From positions 1-64,000 of the forward strand of contig NZ_JAFYHP010000014.1 in assembly GCF_017539065.1 (NCBI RefSeq): 64,000 nucleotides of DNA. Reading direction: 5' to 3'. The position numbers and the translations under genes are program-made. Origin of the DNA: Methanobrevibacter sp. Its GTDB lineage: Archaea > Methanobacteriota > Methanobacteria > Methanobacteriales > Methanobacteriaceae. This document shows, piece after piece, positions 8,181 to 15,598 of the stretch. Numbering within the stretch: position 1 is the stretch's first letter; the number at the start of each line of letters is the position of its first letter. Under the pieces are notes generated by a model. The model saw only the letters and a list, made by a program, of their open reading frames with translations. It made no database searches and had not been told where the DNA came from.

Positions 8181-9041
8181 TTAGATTAATTTAGATTGAA
8201 CAGTTGTTTGAGGAAATCCAGATAAATATTCGAATATTTTCTCATTATCACTTAAAATACCATGTTCAGATGTTCTTTTTTTAAAAATATTCATTAATTT
8301 ATTGTTATTTGGACTTGGCAAAACATAATTTTTTCCAAATTTTTTAATGTATTTCTCTTTTAAGCCTGGAAAATTTTCATCTAATTTCTGATAAAAATAC
8401 TCGCGATTACCTTCTCTTAAAGTAAGACCCATTTCAAAGCATAATACTCCATAAACATTGCTTTCAACACAATAATCTATAATTGCATTAATATTTTCCT
8501 CGGTATCGTTAATGTAAGGCAATATTGGACATAACCACACAACAGTTGGAATTCCTTCATCATTTAAAATCTTTAAAACTTCCACCCGTCTTGAAGTTGG
8601 GCAAACGTTTGGTTCTAATATGCTGCACAAATCGTCATTTGCTGTTGTTATGGTCATTTGAACAACAACCTTTGTTTTTTCATTGATTTTCTTAAGCAGA
8701 TCCAGATCCCTTAAGATCAAATCCGATTTTGTAATGCAAGTAAAACCAAATCCATATCGATAGATCAACTCTAGTGATTTTCTAACATACTGCAGCCTTT
8801 TTTCAAGAGGAATGTAGGGATCGGTCATTGCCCCCGTTCCAATCATTGCCTTAGGGCGCTTGATTAATTCTTTTTTGAGCAGTTCCAGTGCATTCTGCTT
8901 AACTTCAATATCCTCAAATTTATGATTCATGTTATATATTTCGCTTCTAGAATCACAGTATATGCACCCATGACTACATCCCCTATAAAGATTCATCCCA
9001 TTTTTTGGTGACAGTATACTTTTAGAATTTACATAATGCAT
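8181..9041 (-). CDS. Radical SAM protein of the SPL/SplB-like family
   Basis: A 286-residue protein with the radical SAM cluster motif CSHGCIYC (about residues 22-29, preceded by LYRG). Typical family segments are ALELLKKEL, GTGAMTDPYIPLEK and ITKSDLILRDLDLL. The family is named after spore photoproduct lyase, but most members without the lyase's extra cysteine have no known reaction, so I do not claim DNA repair. It is divergent from the Cas4-like gene with 59 bp between starts. Confidence 0.8.
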   Translation of the reverse strand: MHYVNSKSILSPKNGMNLYRGCSHGCIYCDSRSEIYNMNHKFEDIEVKQNALELLKKELIKRPKAMIGTGAMTDPYIPLEKRLQYVRKSLELIYRYGFGFTCITKSDLILRDLDLLKKINEKTKVVVQMTITTANDDLCSILEPNVCPTSRRVEVLKILNDEGIPTVVWLCPILPYINDTEENINAIIDYCVESNVYGVLCFEMGLTLREGNREYFYQKLDENFPGLKEKYIKKFGKNYVLPSPNNNKLMNIFKKRTSEHGILSDNEKIFEYLSGFPQTTVQSKLI

Positions 9042-9100
9042 AAAATTAGTTTAGCTTTCAAAGTTAATTAATTATACTACCACGAACAAAAAAAACAAAC

Positions 9101-9787
9101 ATGGAACAAAAAAACATTACGGGATTTGAAAAGGAGTATGACACAAAAGACCATCCTTCAATAAAAGGCCTTCAGATAATTGAAGGCAAAAACAATTTCC
9201 CCATTAGCTGGCTGAACCAACAGGGATATTGTGAATACCAGCTATATCTCGAGTACATGAAAGGTATAGAAACACAACCTACAGAGGCAATGACTCAAGG
9301 AACTCGAATGCACAAACAACTTGAAGATACTTTTAAACAAGATTCAACCCCCTCCACATTTGAAGATGCCGTGGAAGCTTCTAAGGAAAACGCATCAATG
9401 TCAAGGGAATGTTTTGTAGTGGCTCCAGAATATGGCATTAGAGGATATATTGATGAAATCTGGATGAAACCGGATGAAATCGTGATAATTGATGATAAAC
9501 CCGGCAGAACACCTTATGAATCAACAATGAACCAAGTAAGAGCATATTGCCTTGCATATAAAGACATGACCGGTGATGAAAGGAAAATCAAAGCTGCTTT
9601 AAGAGAAAGAGGAACTGAAAATCTGTTTTGGATTGAAGTATTCACCCCTGAAGTTGAAAAATCAATTAAATTCACAATTAATAGAATTCATGGTTTATTT
9701 GATGGAACAAAACCCTTCATAGCCACCAAAAATCCTAAAAAATGTAGGTCATGCAGATTTAAAAACAATTGCGAACATGCCAAATGA
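9101..9787 (+). CDS. Solo Cas4-like iron-sulfur nuclease (PD-(D/E)XK)
   Basis: A 228-residue RecB/Dna2/Cas4-type exonuclease. The catalytic residues are visible: His in GTRMHKQLE, Asp in RGYIDEIW, the D-x-K pair in IIDDKPG, and the NQVRAYCLAY (QxxxY) helix. Four cysteines placed as in Cas4 (one in GYCEYQL, three in CRSCRFKNNC at the C-terminus) should bind a [4Fe-4S] cluster. No Cas1, Cas2 or repeat array is present, so it is a stand-alone Cas4. It overlaps the thermonuclease-like gene by four bases. A TATA-like element about 25-30 bp before the ATG and the absence of a ribosome-binding site suggest leaderless transcription. Confidence 0.85.
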   Translation: MEQKNITGFEKEYDTKDHPSIKGLQIIEGKNNFPISWLNQQGYCEYQLYLEYMKGIETQPTEAMTQGTRMHKQLEDTFKQDSTPSTFEDAVEASKENASMSRECFVVAPEYGIRGYIDEIWMKPDEIVIIDDKPGRTPYESTMNQVRAYCLAYKDMTGDERKIKAALRERGTENLFWIEVFTPEVEKSIKFTINRIHGLFDGTKPFIATKNPKKCRSCRFKNNCEHAK

Positions 9788-10257
9788 TTAAAATGAATAA
9801 AAAAACTATCTCAATAATTTTATTAATACTGTTTCTAATAACAACAATGCTAACATTAGTTAATGTTTTTCTAGATGATTCCAACACTCAAGAAAATCAA
9901 ACAGGGACCTTAACCCTTGACAATAAGACCATACGCTATGAAAAAGTAGGAAAATGTCTTGAAGTTATTGACGGCAATACCATCCAGGTTTATGGTGTTG
10001 GACGAGTGCAATTAATACAAGTTGACACCCCCGATACGGAACCAGAATTTAGCCAAGCAAAGAACTTTGTTAGTGACAGATGTCTTGGAAAAACTGTTTA
10101 TCTAGATATTGACGATAAAAATCCAACAGATAAGTATGGACGGACATTGGCCATTATATATACAAAGGATAGTGACATTAACAAAGAGTTAATAGACAAT
10201 AATCTGGCAAAAATATCTTACTTTACTCCAAGTGAGTTTAAAAAAGGAGAAATATGA
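9784..10257 (+). CDS. Membrane-anchored thermonuclease (SNase)-like protein
   Basis: The ATG at 9784 overlaps the cas4-like stop (ATGA); ATG 9793 is the alternative. A hydrophobic signal or anchor (about residues 7-27) precedes an SNase domain: VIDGNTIQV, VQLIQVDTPDTE, then YGRTLAIIY and INKELIDNNLAK. Compared with staphylococcal nuclease, the arginine of the R-x-x-x-x-D-T-P-E signature is replaced by Gln and the catalytic Glu position appears to be Asp. The second arginine (in YGR) is kept. Activity may therefore be altered. It is expected to sit on the outer face of the membrane, unlike its cytosolic partner. Confidence 0.75.
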   Translation: MIKMNKKTISIILLILFLITTMLTLVNVFLDDSNTQENQTGTLTLDNKTIRYEKVGKCLEVIDGNTIQVYGVGRVQLIQVDTPDTEPEFSQAKNFVSDRCLGKTVYLDIDDKNPTDKYGRTLAIIYTKDSDINKELIDNNLAKISYFTPSEFKKGEI

Positions 10258-10896
10258 TTAAACAACTCTATTCAAACCTAAATAAATTTTGTTTTTCTTA
10301 TACACTTTATCTAAGATTTCATTCCATTCATCAATAGTTATGTGGCCTTTATTTGGAATTAAATTATCTAGCGACGATTCAGTTACATTCAAAATATCTG
10401 CAAGAACATAGGATAATGTCCTGCCGGTTAAAGATAAATCATAAGGGTCATAGCCTGTTACTGCTAAAACCCACACATTTTCTTTAGATGAACTATCATA
10501 TTCCCTCCTAAGTGAATCATACCAGCTAGCTATTTGTGTATTGTCATTTCCAATTCCTTCACCAATGGAGATGTAATAATCTTCACCACTAAAATCAATA
10601 GAATCAATAGCTTTTTGGATTTTACTTTTAAGTTCAGGAGAATCTAATTCCAAGTCAAATTCATTATTAGTTATCGTATCTGATAAATAGTTTTCTAGTT
10701 CTTTCTTATTTTTAAAATAACCTAAAGGCTCTAATCTATCAGGATCTCGGTCACACAAATCATAAATCAAATCTTCATCAACATCAACAATCTCATATCC
10801 GTCTAATTTATGTGATTTATACTCCTTAAAGTCAATGCAATAATTTTCTAAATCTTCTTTGTTCAAATACCAAAGAACCTGCACTTTTTTTATCAT
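10258..10896 (-). CDS. Hypothetical protein, 212 residues
   Basis: A soluble acidic protein with the segments QVLWYLNKEDLENYC and YDPYDLSLTGRTLSYVLADILN. No family was recognised. It begins 2 bp after the stop of the RDD protein gene and ends directly against the convergent thermonuclease-like gene with no spacer. It is the last gene of the hypE-RDD unit, but nothing in it points to hydrogenase maturation. Confidence 0.6.
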   Translation of the reverse strand: MIKKVQVLWYLNKEDLENYCIDFKEYKSHKLDGYEIVDVDEDLIYDLCDRDPDRLEPLGYFKNKKELENYLSDTITNNEFDLELDSPELKSKIQKAIDSIDFSGEDYYISIGEGIGNDNTQIASWYDSLRREYDSSSKENVWVLAVTGYDPYDLSLTGRTLSYVLADILNVTESSLDNLIPNKGHITIDEWNEILDKVYKKNKIYLGLNRVV

Positions 10897-10898
10897 AT

Positions 10899-11300
10899 CT
10901 ATCTATTATCATTAATAACGACAGTACGTGTAATATTGCCTAATATCCTATCAGTATTTAAAAATCTGCCAATTAACCAATCAAAAATAATAGGAACCCA
11001 ATAGATTTTAGTTAAATTACGTACGACTGCTTGTGGCCAAGATAAATCCGAACCATTTTGTGATTTAACTTGAATATACATTACAGATTTGCCAACAGTG
11101 GCCCCAAAATATTTTTCACATAACACAAAATAAATCATTATTAAAATAGGCACCAAATAAGGTAAATATTGATAAACAATATGAACTGTGCTTGGGGTCA
11201 TTACTGCAAATATAAAGTAAGATAAAATCCACATAATTGCTGAGACTACAAAAAAATCAACAACATATGCAATTACTCTTCTTGTAAATACTGTAGCCAT
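10899..11300 (-). CDS. RDD-family membrane protein
   Basis: A 133-residue protein with about three hydrophobic segments. The RDD signature is Arg-8 then Ala and Asp in RRVIAYVVDFFVV at the start of the first segment, and GATVGKSVMYIQV is typical of the loop after the second. RDD proteins are often linked to transport or osmotic stress, but most are uncharacterised. It lies 9 bp after hypE and 2 bp before the next gene, so it is part of that operon. Confidence 0.8.
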   Translation of the reverse strand: MATVFTRRVIAYVVDFFVVSAIMWILSYFIFAVMTPSTVHIVYQYLPYLVPILIMIYFVLCEKYFGATVGKSVMYIQVKSQNGSDLSWPQAVVRNLTKIYWVPIIFDWLIGRFLNTDRILGNITRTVVINDNR

Positions 11301-11309
11301 ATTATCACC

Positions 11310-12329
11310 TTAACATACTCTAGGAACTGGATCCGCTATTGGGGCTTCAAGGATTCTTTCACCACCAATTGGAGTGTTAACAATAACATAATCTCCTTCA
11401 ACAACTTCACCAATTATTGCTGCATTTTCACCATATTTTTCGCTTTTAATAGCTTCAAGGACTGCATCAGCTTTATCGGCTTTAACACCCATCACTACTT
11501 TTCCTTCATTAGCTACTTCAAATGGATCAATGCCTAACATTTCAGATACAGCATGAACTTCCTCTCTTATTGGAATTGCATCCTGTTCAAGTACAACACC
11601 AACACCCGCTTTGGAAGCCATTTCATTAATTGCATTTGCAAAACCTCCACGAGTAGGGTCTTTCATTGCTGTAACTCCTCCAACATCTAAAGCTTTTTTA
11701 ATTATATTCCACATAGGAGCAACATCTGATTTTAAATCTGTTTCAAAACCAAATCCTTCCCTAAATGACATAAGACTCATTCCATGGTCTCCTAAACTAC
11801 CGGTGACAATAATTTTATCACCTACTTCAAGACCAGAATCACGAACCACTTCGCCTTTTTTAGCTATTCCTATACCTGTTGTGACCATAACAATACCTTC
11901 AAGCTTATCTTGAGGCATTACTTTGGTATCGCCTGTAATTACTGCAACTCCAACTTCTTCGCAAGCCTCATTTAAAGATTTCATAATCCTATCTAAATCT
12001 TCAATTGGAAATCCTTCTTGCATAATAATTGCATTTGAAATAGCTAATGGTTGAGCGCCCATTACAGAAACATCATTTATTGTTCCGGCAGCTGAAATCC
12101 TACCGATATCTCCGCCTGGGAAAAATAACGGATCTATTGTATGGCCATCGGTTGTAAAGATAATTTCATAATCTCCTAAAGGGATTGATGCGCCGTCATC
12201 CAAATCATCTAAGCTAATTCCGCCATTTACGCTTTTTTTAGTAATATTGTCTAAAACTGTACTAGCAATAAGATTAGCCATGACTTCTCCGCCAGCTCCA
12301 TGATTCATATTAATTTTATCTTCTGACAT
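11310..12329 (-). CDS. hypE: Hydrogenase maturation protein HypE (carbamoyl dehydratase)
   Basis: A 339-residue HypE of the AIR-synthase-like fold. It receives a carbamoyl group from HypF on its C-terminal cysteine and dehydrates it with ATP to a thiocyanate, supplying the cyanide ligands of [NiFe]-hydrogenases. The N-terminal NHGAGGEVM and ISLDDLDDGASI, TTDGHTIDPLFFPGGDIGRI, KDPTRGGFANAINEMA and the C-terminal PRVC with the acceptor Cys as last residue are all present. It leads a unit with the RDD protein. Its client enzymes (Frh, Mvh, Eha/Ehb) are not in this window. Confidence 0.95.
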   Translation of the reverse strand: MSEDKINMNHGAGGEVMANLIASTVLDNITKKSVNGGISLDDLDDGASIPLGDYEIIFTTDGHTIDPLFFPGGDIGRISAAGTINDVSVMGAQPLAISNAIIMQEGFPIEDLDRIMKSLNEACEEVGVAVITGDTKVMPQDKLEGIVMVTTGIGIAKKGEVVRDSGLEVGDKIIVTGSLGDHGMSLMSFREGFGFETDLKSDVAPMWNIIKKALDVGGVTAMKDPTRGGFANAINEMASKAGVGVVLEQDAIPIREEVHAVSEMLGIDPFEVANEGKVVMGVKADKADAVLEAIKSEKYGENAAIIGEVVEGDYVIVNTPIGGERILEAPIADPVPRVC

Positions 12330-12421
12330 TTTATCTCCTAATTCTAATAATAACTAACAAAATAATTTTTGTAAAAACAAGTATATTAAAATTATGAAAA
12401 AAAGTTGTATAAAAAAAAGAG

Positions 12422-12447
12422 AATTTAAAGATAAAAATCTTTAAATT
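12422..12447 (-). terminator. Terminator hairpin containing the S8e stop codon
   Basis: A perfect 11-bp stem (12422-12432 with 12437-12447) has a 4-nt loop. The minus-strand TAA (12441-12443) lies in the arm, and a minus-strand CTCTTTTTTTT run follows. Confidence 0.75.
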
Positions 12448-12815
12448 AAAATTCCGTTAATAACACCATCTTGACCAGGTCTAGATGTTACTTTAGCATT
12501 ACCTTCAGGAGTTTCTACAATAGCCCCTTTGGTAATGATGTTCCTTCTTACATAGTTAGGGTTTGCGGTGTTTTCAATTACTCCTAATATGTCCACTACT
12601 TGAGTTTTACCGTTTGCATCGGTAACATTGATTTTATTACCAGTAGCTAATCTGAGTTTTTCGTTTCCACCACGAGTTCTAATTTTTCTTAATTTTTTTT
12701 CATCTAACCTAGTTTCAGCTGGGTCTCTTCCTAATTCTGATTTTCTTTTTCCACGGTGTGCAACATTCCTTGCACCAGATGGACTTCTAGTTGATTTTCC
12801 TTGAGAAATTGCCAT
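12441..12815 (-). CDS. rps8e: 30S ribosomal protein S8e
   Basis: A 124-residue archaeal/eukaryotic-type small-subunit protein. The N-terminal MAISQGKSTRSPSGARN.A.RGKRK, ELGRDPAETRL and RKIRTRGGNEKLRL are characteristic. The basic N-terminal half binds 16S rRNA, and the C-terminal half (VDILGVIENTANPNYVRRN) is the beta-barrel. The ribosome-binding site is AGGTGA (plus-strand 12823-12828). It is a single gene with two inverted repeats upstream (12876-12909 and 12927-12994). Confidence 0.96.
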   Translation of the reverse strand: MAISQGKSTRSPSGARNVAHRGKRKSELGRDPAETRLDEKKLRKIRTRGGNEKLRLATGNKINVTDANGKTQVVDILGVIENTANPNYVRRNIITKGAIVETPEGNAKVTSRPGQDGVINGILI

Positions 12816-12875
12816 TATTTCACCTAATAAATATAATCTGTAATATAATAATCGCTGTCAATAAGTCCCTTTTCA

Positions 12876-12909
12876 ATTAAGTTATTTGCAAGATTATTAA
12901 TAACTTAAT
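12876..12909 (-). promoter_or_regulatory. 11-bp perfect inverted repeat upstream of S8e
   Basis: Arms 12876-12886 and 12899-12909 are separated by 12 nt. It lies about 60-95 bp before the S8e start, just upstream of A+T-rich TATA-like sequence. It could be an operator or, if transcription starts farther up, a leader hairpin. Confidence 0.4.
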
Positions 12910-12926
12910 TTTTGAGAGCAAAAAAG

Positions 12927-12994
12927 AGCCTTAAAGAATAATGATATTTAGATATTACTTTATCATTATATATAAATGTTATATTTTTAAGGCT
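12927..12994 (-). terminator. Long stem-loop after the small acidic gene
   Basis: Outer arms AGCCTTAAA (12927-12935) and TTTAAGGCT (12986-12994) are perfect. A nested AATGATA/TATCATT pair lies inside. On the minus strand the outer stem is followed by CTTTTTTG, so it can terminate the 13008-13543 unit. Confidence 0.45.
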
Positions 12995-13007
12995 AAAAAT
13001 AAGAATT

Positions 13008-13247
13008 TTAATTTTTATTTTTTAAAATAAATTCATCAATTAATTTGTCAAATTCCTCTTCACTCAAATTTTCATCTGATGCAGCTTCAAGAATTTCTTG
13101 AATATCTTCATCAGAAACATTTTCTCCCAATAATTCAAGCAATAGTTCTTTTAAATCTCCATCATCAATATATGCTTCACCATTAGAAGAAATTGACTGT
13201 GAGTTTCCATCTTCATCAAGAGTATAATACGGAATTTCTTTAGCCAT
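13008..13247 (-). CDS. Small acidic hypothetical protein, 79 residues
   Basis: Strongly acidic (many Asp and Glu) with helical segments LKELLLELLGEN and DEDIQEILEAASDENLSEEEFDKLIDEFIL. The alternation of DEDI/SEEEF units is mildly reminiscent of EF-hand-like or SAP-like helical pairs, but no calcium loop is present. It starts 5 bp after the preceding acidic gene, so the two form one unit. No family recognised. Confidence 0.6.
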   Translation of the reverse strand: MAKEIPYYTLDEDGNSQSISSNGEAYIDDGDLKELLLELLGENVSDEDIQEILEAASDENLSEEEFDKLIDEFILKNKN

Positions 13248-13252
13248 TTTAA

Positions 13253-13543
13253 TTATTCCTCATCATCCTCATCGGGAAATTCGTAGTAGACCACATTATA
13301 TGGATCATCATCAAATTGCCATTCATTCGGTTCATCTAAATAATCTTCATCATCCAAGCCATCATCGCACAATTCTTCAGCTCCTTCCACCTGAATAACG
13401 ATATTGACCTCTTCACCTAATGATTCAATGTCAATTCCTAATTCCTCTAAATCAAGTTCCAGCTCACCATCTTTAATGGCTTCTTCAGGCACTACAATAA
13501 CAATTTCATCAACAGAATTAACATCAATTTCTGAATCTTTCAA
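13253..13543 (-). CDS. Highly acidic hypothetical protein, 96 residues
   Basis: It starts with TTG at 13543, preceded by AGTGAT as ribosome-binding site. Almost every third residue is Asp or Glu: a beta-rich N-terminal half (DEIVIVVPEEAI ... EVNIVIQVEG) is followed by an Asp/Glu tail (FDDDPYNVVYYEFPDEDDEE). The extreme charge suggests a nucleic-acid mimic, a chaperone-like tail or a partner for a basic protein; none of these is shown. A TATA box (TTTATATA on the minus strand, about 13585-13595) lies upstream. Confidence 0.6.
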   Translation of the reverse strand: MKDSEIDVNSVDEIVIVVPEEAIKDGELELDLEELGIDIESLGEEVNIVIQVEGAEELCDDGLDDEDYLDEPNEWQFDDDPYNVVYYEFPDEDDEE

Positions 13544-13628
13544 GATATCACTTCACAATTATTTTATTCTATTATACATTTAAAAGAAGTCATATATAAA
13601 ATAATCCAAATTTTAAAAAAAAAGAAGA

Positions 13629-13646
13629 TGTAACTTATATGTTACA
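13629..13646 (-). terminator. Terminator hairpin with the stop codon in the loop
   Basis: TGTAAC (13629-13634) pairs with GTTACA (13641-13646). The TAA stop of the 115-residue protein (13635-13637) is in the 6-nt loop, and a run of nine T follows on the minus strand after a short spacer. Confidence 0.65.
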
Positions 13647-13982
13647 GTCTATCAGATAATTCAAATTTGGAATTCCGAATCCATTCCTGCATTTTAGGGA
13701 ACATATTTCAGAATTTTCAACATACATGTTAAATGACAAACAATTCTCATTGCAATCAATACTGATTTTAATATCTGCACTTTCCAAACATTGTTTTGAA
13801 ACATTTAAAACTTCAGAAGCATTATTTACAACAACTGAAGTAGGAATATTGTTTTTATCAATGTTTAAAAAAACACCTTCAGAAATGCTATAATTAGCAT
13901 CATATCCATTTCTGCCTTCAATCTTTCCAACGAATGTATCGTTTAACTCATCATAACTTGAAATCAATCTTTGTTTTTCCAT
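13635..13982 (-). CDS. DUF2283-like small protein, 115 residues
   Basis: The first 60 residues follow the pattern of short DUF2283-type beta-sheet proteins: SYDELNDTFVGKI, a GVFLNIDKNNIPTSVVVNNASEVL strand pair, then an Ala/Ser-Lys helix start. The C-terminal half has four cysteines (QCLES, DCNENC, SLKCRN and the final DCNI region) that could bind a metal. The start at 13982 is ATG. The gene has its own terminator and so is probably separate from the acidic pair downstream. The assignment rests on pattern only. Confidence 0.5.
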   Translation of the reverse strand: MEKQRLISSYDELNDTFVGKIEGRNGYDANYSISEGVFLNIDKNNIPTSVVVNNASEVLNVSKQCLESADIKISIDCNENCLSFNMYVENSEICSLKCRNGFGIPNLNYLIDCNI

Positions 13983-14172
13983 GATATCAACTCCATACTA
14001 CATTATACCCTATAAAACATATATCCAAAGTCCAAGAGCATTTGAAAAGTAATATTATAAATTTTAAACTAAATTTTATCATTTTAAAGCAATGAAATTG
14101 AATTGATTTAATAAAATTGACTTCCAAAAAAATATTAACATCATCAAATAAATAATAAGGTAGGTGTAAAAA

Positions 14173-14856
14173 TTGGTTGAAGAAAGCTCCGAACAAATAG
14201 CCCTTGAAGCTGAAATTAAACAACAAGCTCAAAAATTCCTAAAATATCTTAATTCAACACTTCCCGAAAGTATGGAATTAGAATACGAAGGATTCTACAG
14301 AAGAGGATTTTTTGTAAGTAAGAAGAGATATGCCGTAATTGAAGATGGAGAAATTATAGCAAAAGGTTTAGAGTTAGTTAGGAGGGATTGGGCGCCAATT
14401 GTAAAAAATACACAGGAATCCGTTTTAATGGCTATTTTAAAAGAAGGTGATTCTGATAAAGCCATTGAAGAAGTTAAAAAAGTTCTAAAACGAATCAAAA
14501 AAGGCGAAGTTGATAAAAAAGAACTAATTATTCACACCCAAATTACCAAACCATTAAACCAATATAAACAAGTTGGACCCCATGTTGTTGCTGCTCAGCG
14601 AATTGAGGAACATGGAGTTAAGGTTTCACGTGGAACTATCATTCAATATATCATTGTTAAAGGAAAAGGCTCAATTAGCCAAAGAGCTGTTCCTTATGAA
14701 TACTGCGAAGGTTATGACTACGATAAGGACTATTACATCAACAATCAGTTAATTCCCGCTGTTGAAAGAATTATGTATTCCTTCGGATATAGTAAAAAAG
14801 ACTTGCAAGATTTAGCTGCCGGCGAAGTCCAACAAAGTTTAGATGCATTTTTCTAA
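14173..14856 (+). CDS. polB2: Family B DNA polymerase, small split subunit PolB2
   Basis: A 227-residue protein matching the C-terminal part of an archaeal family B polymerase: the [15 protein letters not shown] segment (the KKRY motif), [13 protein letters not shown], and the thumb with [10 protein letters not shown] and [12 protein letters not shown]. It lacks the exonuclease and palm domains, which must be on a separate large subunit. In Methanothermobacter thermautotrophicus the polymerase is split in just this way (PolB1 and a roughly 220-residue PolB2). The start is TTG, with AAGGTAGGTG 6-14 bp upstream. A HAD phosphatase and exonuclease III follow. Confidence 0.92.
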   Translation: MVEESSEQIALEAEIKQQAQKFLKYLNSTLPESMELEYEGFYRRGFFVSKKRYAVIEDGEIIAKGLELVRRDWAPIVKNTQESVLMAILKEGDSDKAIEEVKKVLKRIKKGEVDKKELIIHTQITKPLNQYKQVGPHVVAAQRIEEHGVKVSRGTIIQYIIVKGKGSISQRAVPYEYCEGYDYDKDYYINNQLIPAVERIMYSFGYSKKDLQDLAAGEVQQSLDAFF

Positions 14857-14892
14857 AAATTTAAATATTTTTAAAATTATAATAAAAATCAT

Positions 14893-15588
14893 ATGATTAA
14901 GAATGATGATGACCGTGTTGTATTTTTTGATGTAGATGGTACATTACTTGATACCTCTGATTTTGCAGAAACTGCAAGAAAAGCAGCTATAGGATTAATG
15001 GTAGATAATGGTTTGCCCCTTGATAAAGATGAGGCATATGGTGTTTTAAAAACTATAATTCGTGAAAAAGGTTCTAATTATGGAAAACACTTCAACGTAT
15101 TAACTCAAGTAGTTCTAGGCCATGAAGACCCTATGTTAGTTGCTCTTGGTATGATTACTTACCACAATGTTAAAATGGCGCTTTTAAGACCATATCCAGA
15201 AACAATTGACACATTAATTTATCTTAAAAGTCAAGGATATCGTCTTGCAGTTATATCCAATGGATTGACCATCAAACAATGGGAAAAACTAGTTAGACTC
15301 AATATTCATTCATTTTTCGATGAAGTAATCACATCCGAAGCGGTTGGTAAAAATAAACCAAATAAACTAATTTATGATGTGGCGCTTAGAAAAATGAAAG
15401 GAAATCCTGAAAAATCGGTTATGATCGGTAATAAGTTTAAAGAAGATGCATTAGGTGCAGTGAATGCGGGAATGAGCGCAATTCTCGTTAATGCAGACAT
15501 TACCGAAGAAGATAGGGAATACATTAAACAAGAAAAATTAGATATCACTATCATTGACAATATTGGTGATGTAAATACTATTTTATAA
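14893..15588 (+). CDS. HAD-superfamily hydrolase, subfamily IA
   Basis: A 231-residue phosphatase fold. Motif I is FFDVDGTLLDT, motif II VISNGL, the lysine of motif III KPNKLIYDVALRK and motif IV VMIGNKFKEDALGA. This group (archaeal and eukaryotic HAD-IA) includes phosphatases of small sugar or nucleotide phosphates; the substrate is unknown. It starts 36 bp after polB2. No ribosome-binding site is seen, but a TATA-like TTTAAATA lies about 25 bp before the ATG, so it may be made from a leaderless message. Confidence 0.85.
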   Translation: MIKNDDDRVVFFDVDGTLLDTSDFAETARKAAIGLMVDNGLPLDKDEAYGVLKTIIREKGSNYGKHFNVLTQVVLGHEDPMLVALGMITYHNVKMALLRPYPETIDTLIYLKSQGYRLAVISNGLTIKQWEKLVRLNIHSFFDEVITSEAVGKNKPNKLIYDVALRKMKGNPEKSVMIGNKFKEDALGAVNAGMSAILVNADITEEDREYIKQEKLDITIIDNIGDVNTIL

Positions 15589-15598
15589 TCACCAAATT

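Noticed and set aside
8181-9041. Spore photoproduct lyase function for the radical SAM protein
   Set aside because: Family membership rests on the cluster motif and general blocks; archaea do not form spores and the extra lyase cysteine could not be confirmed.
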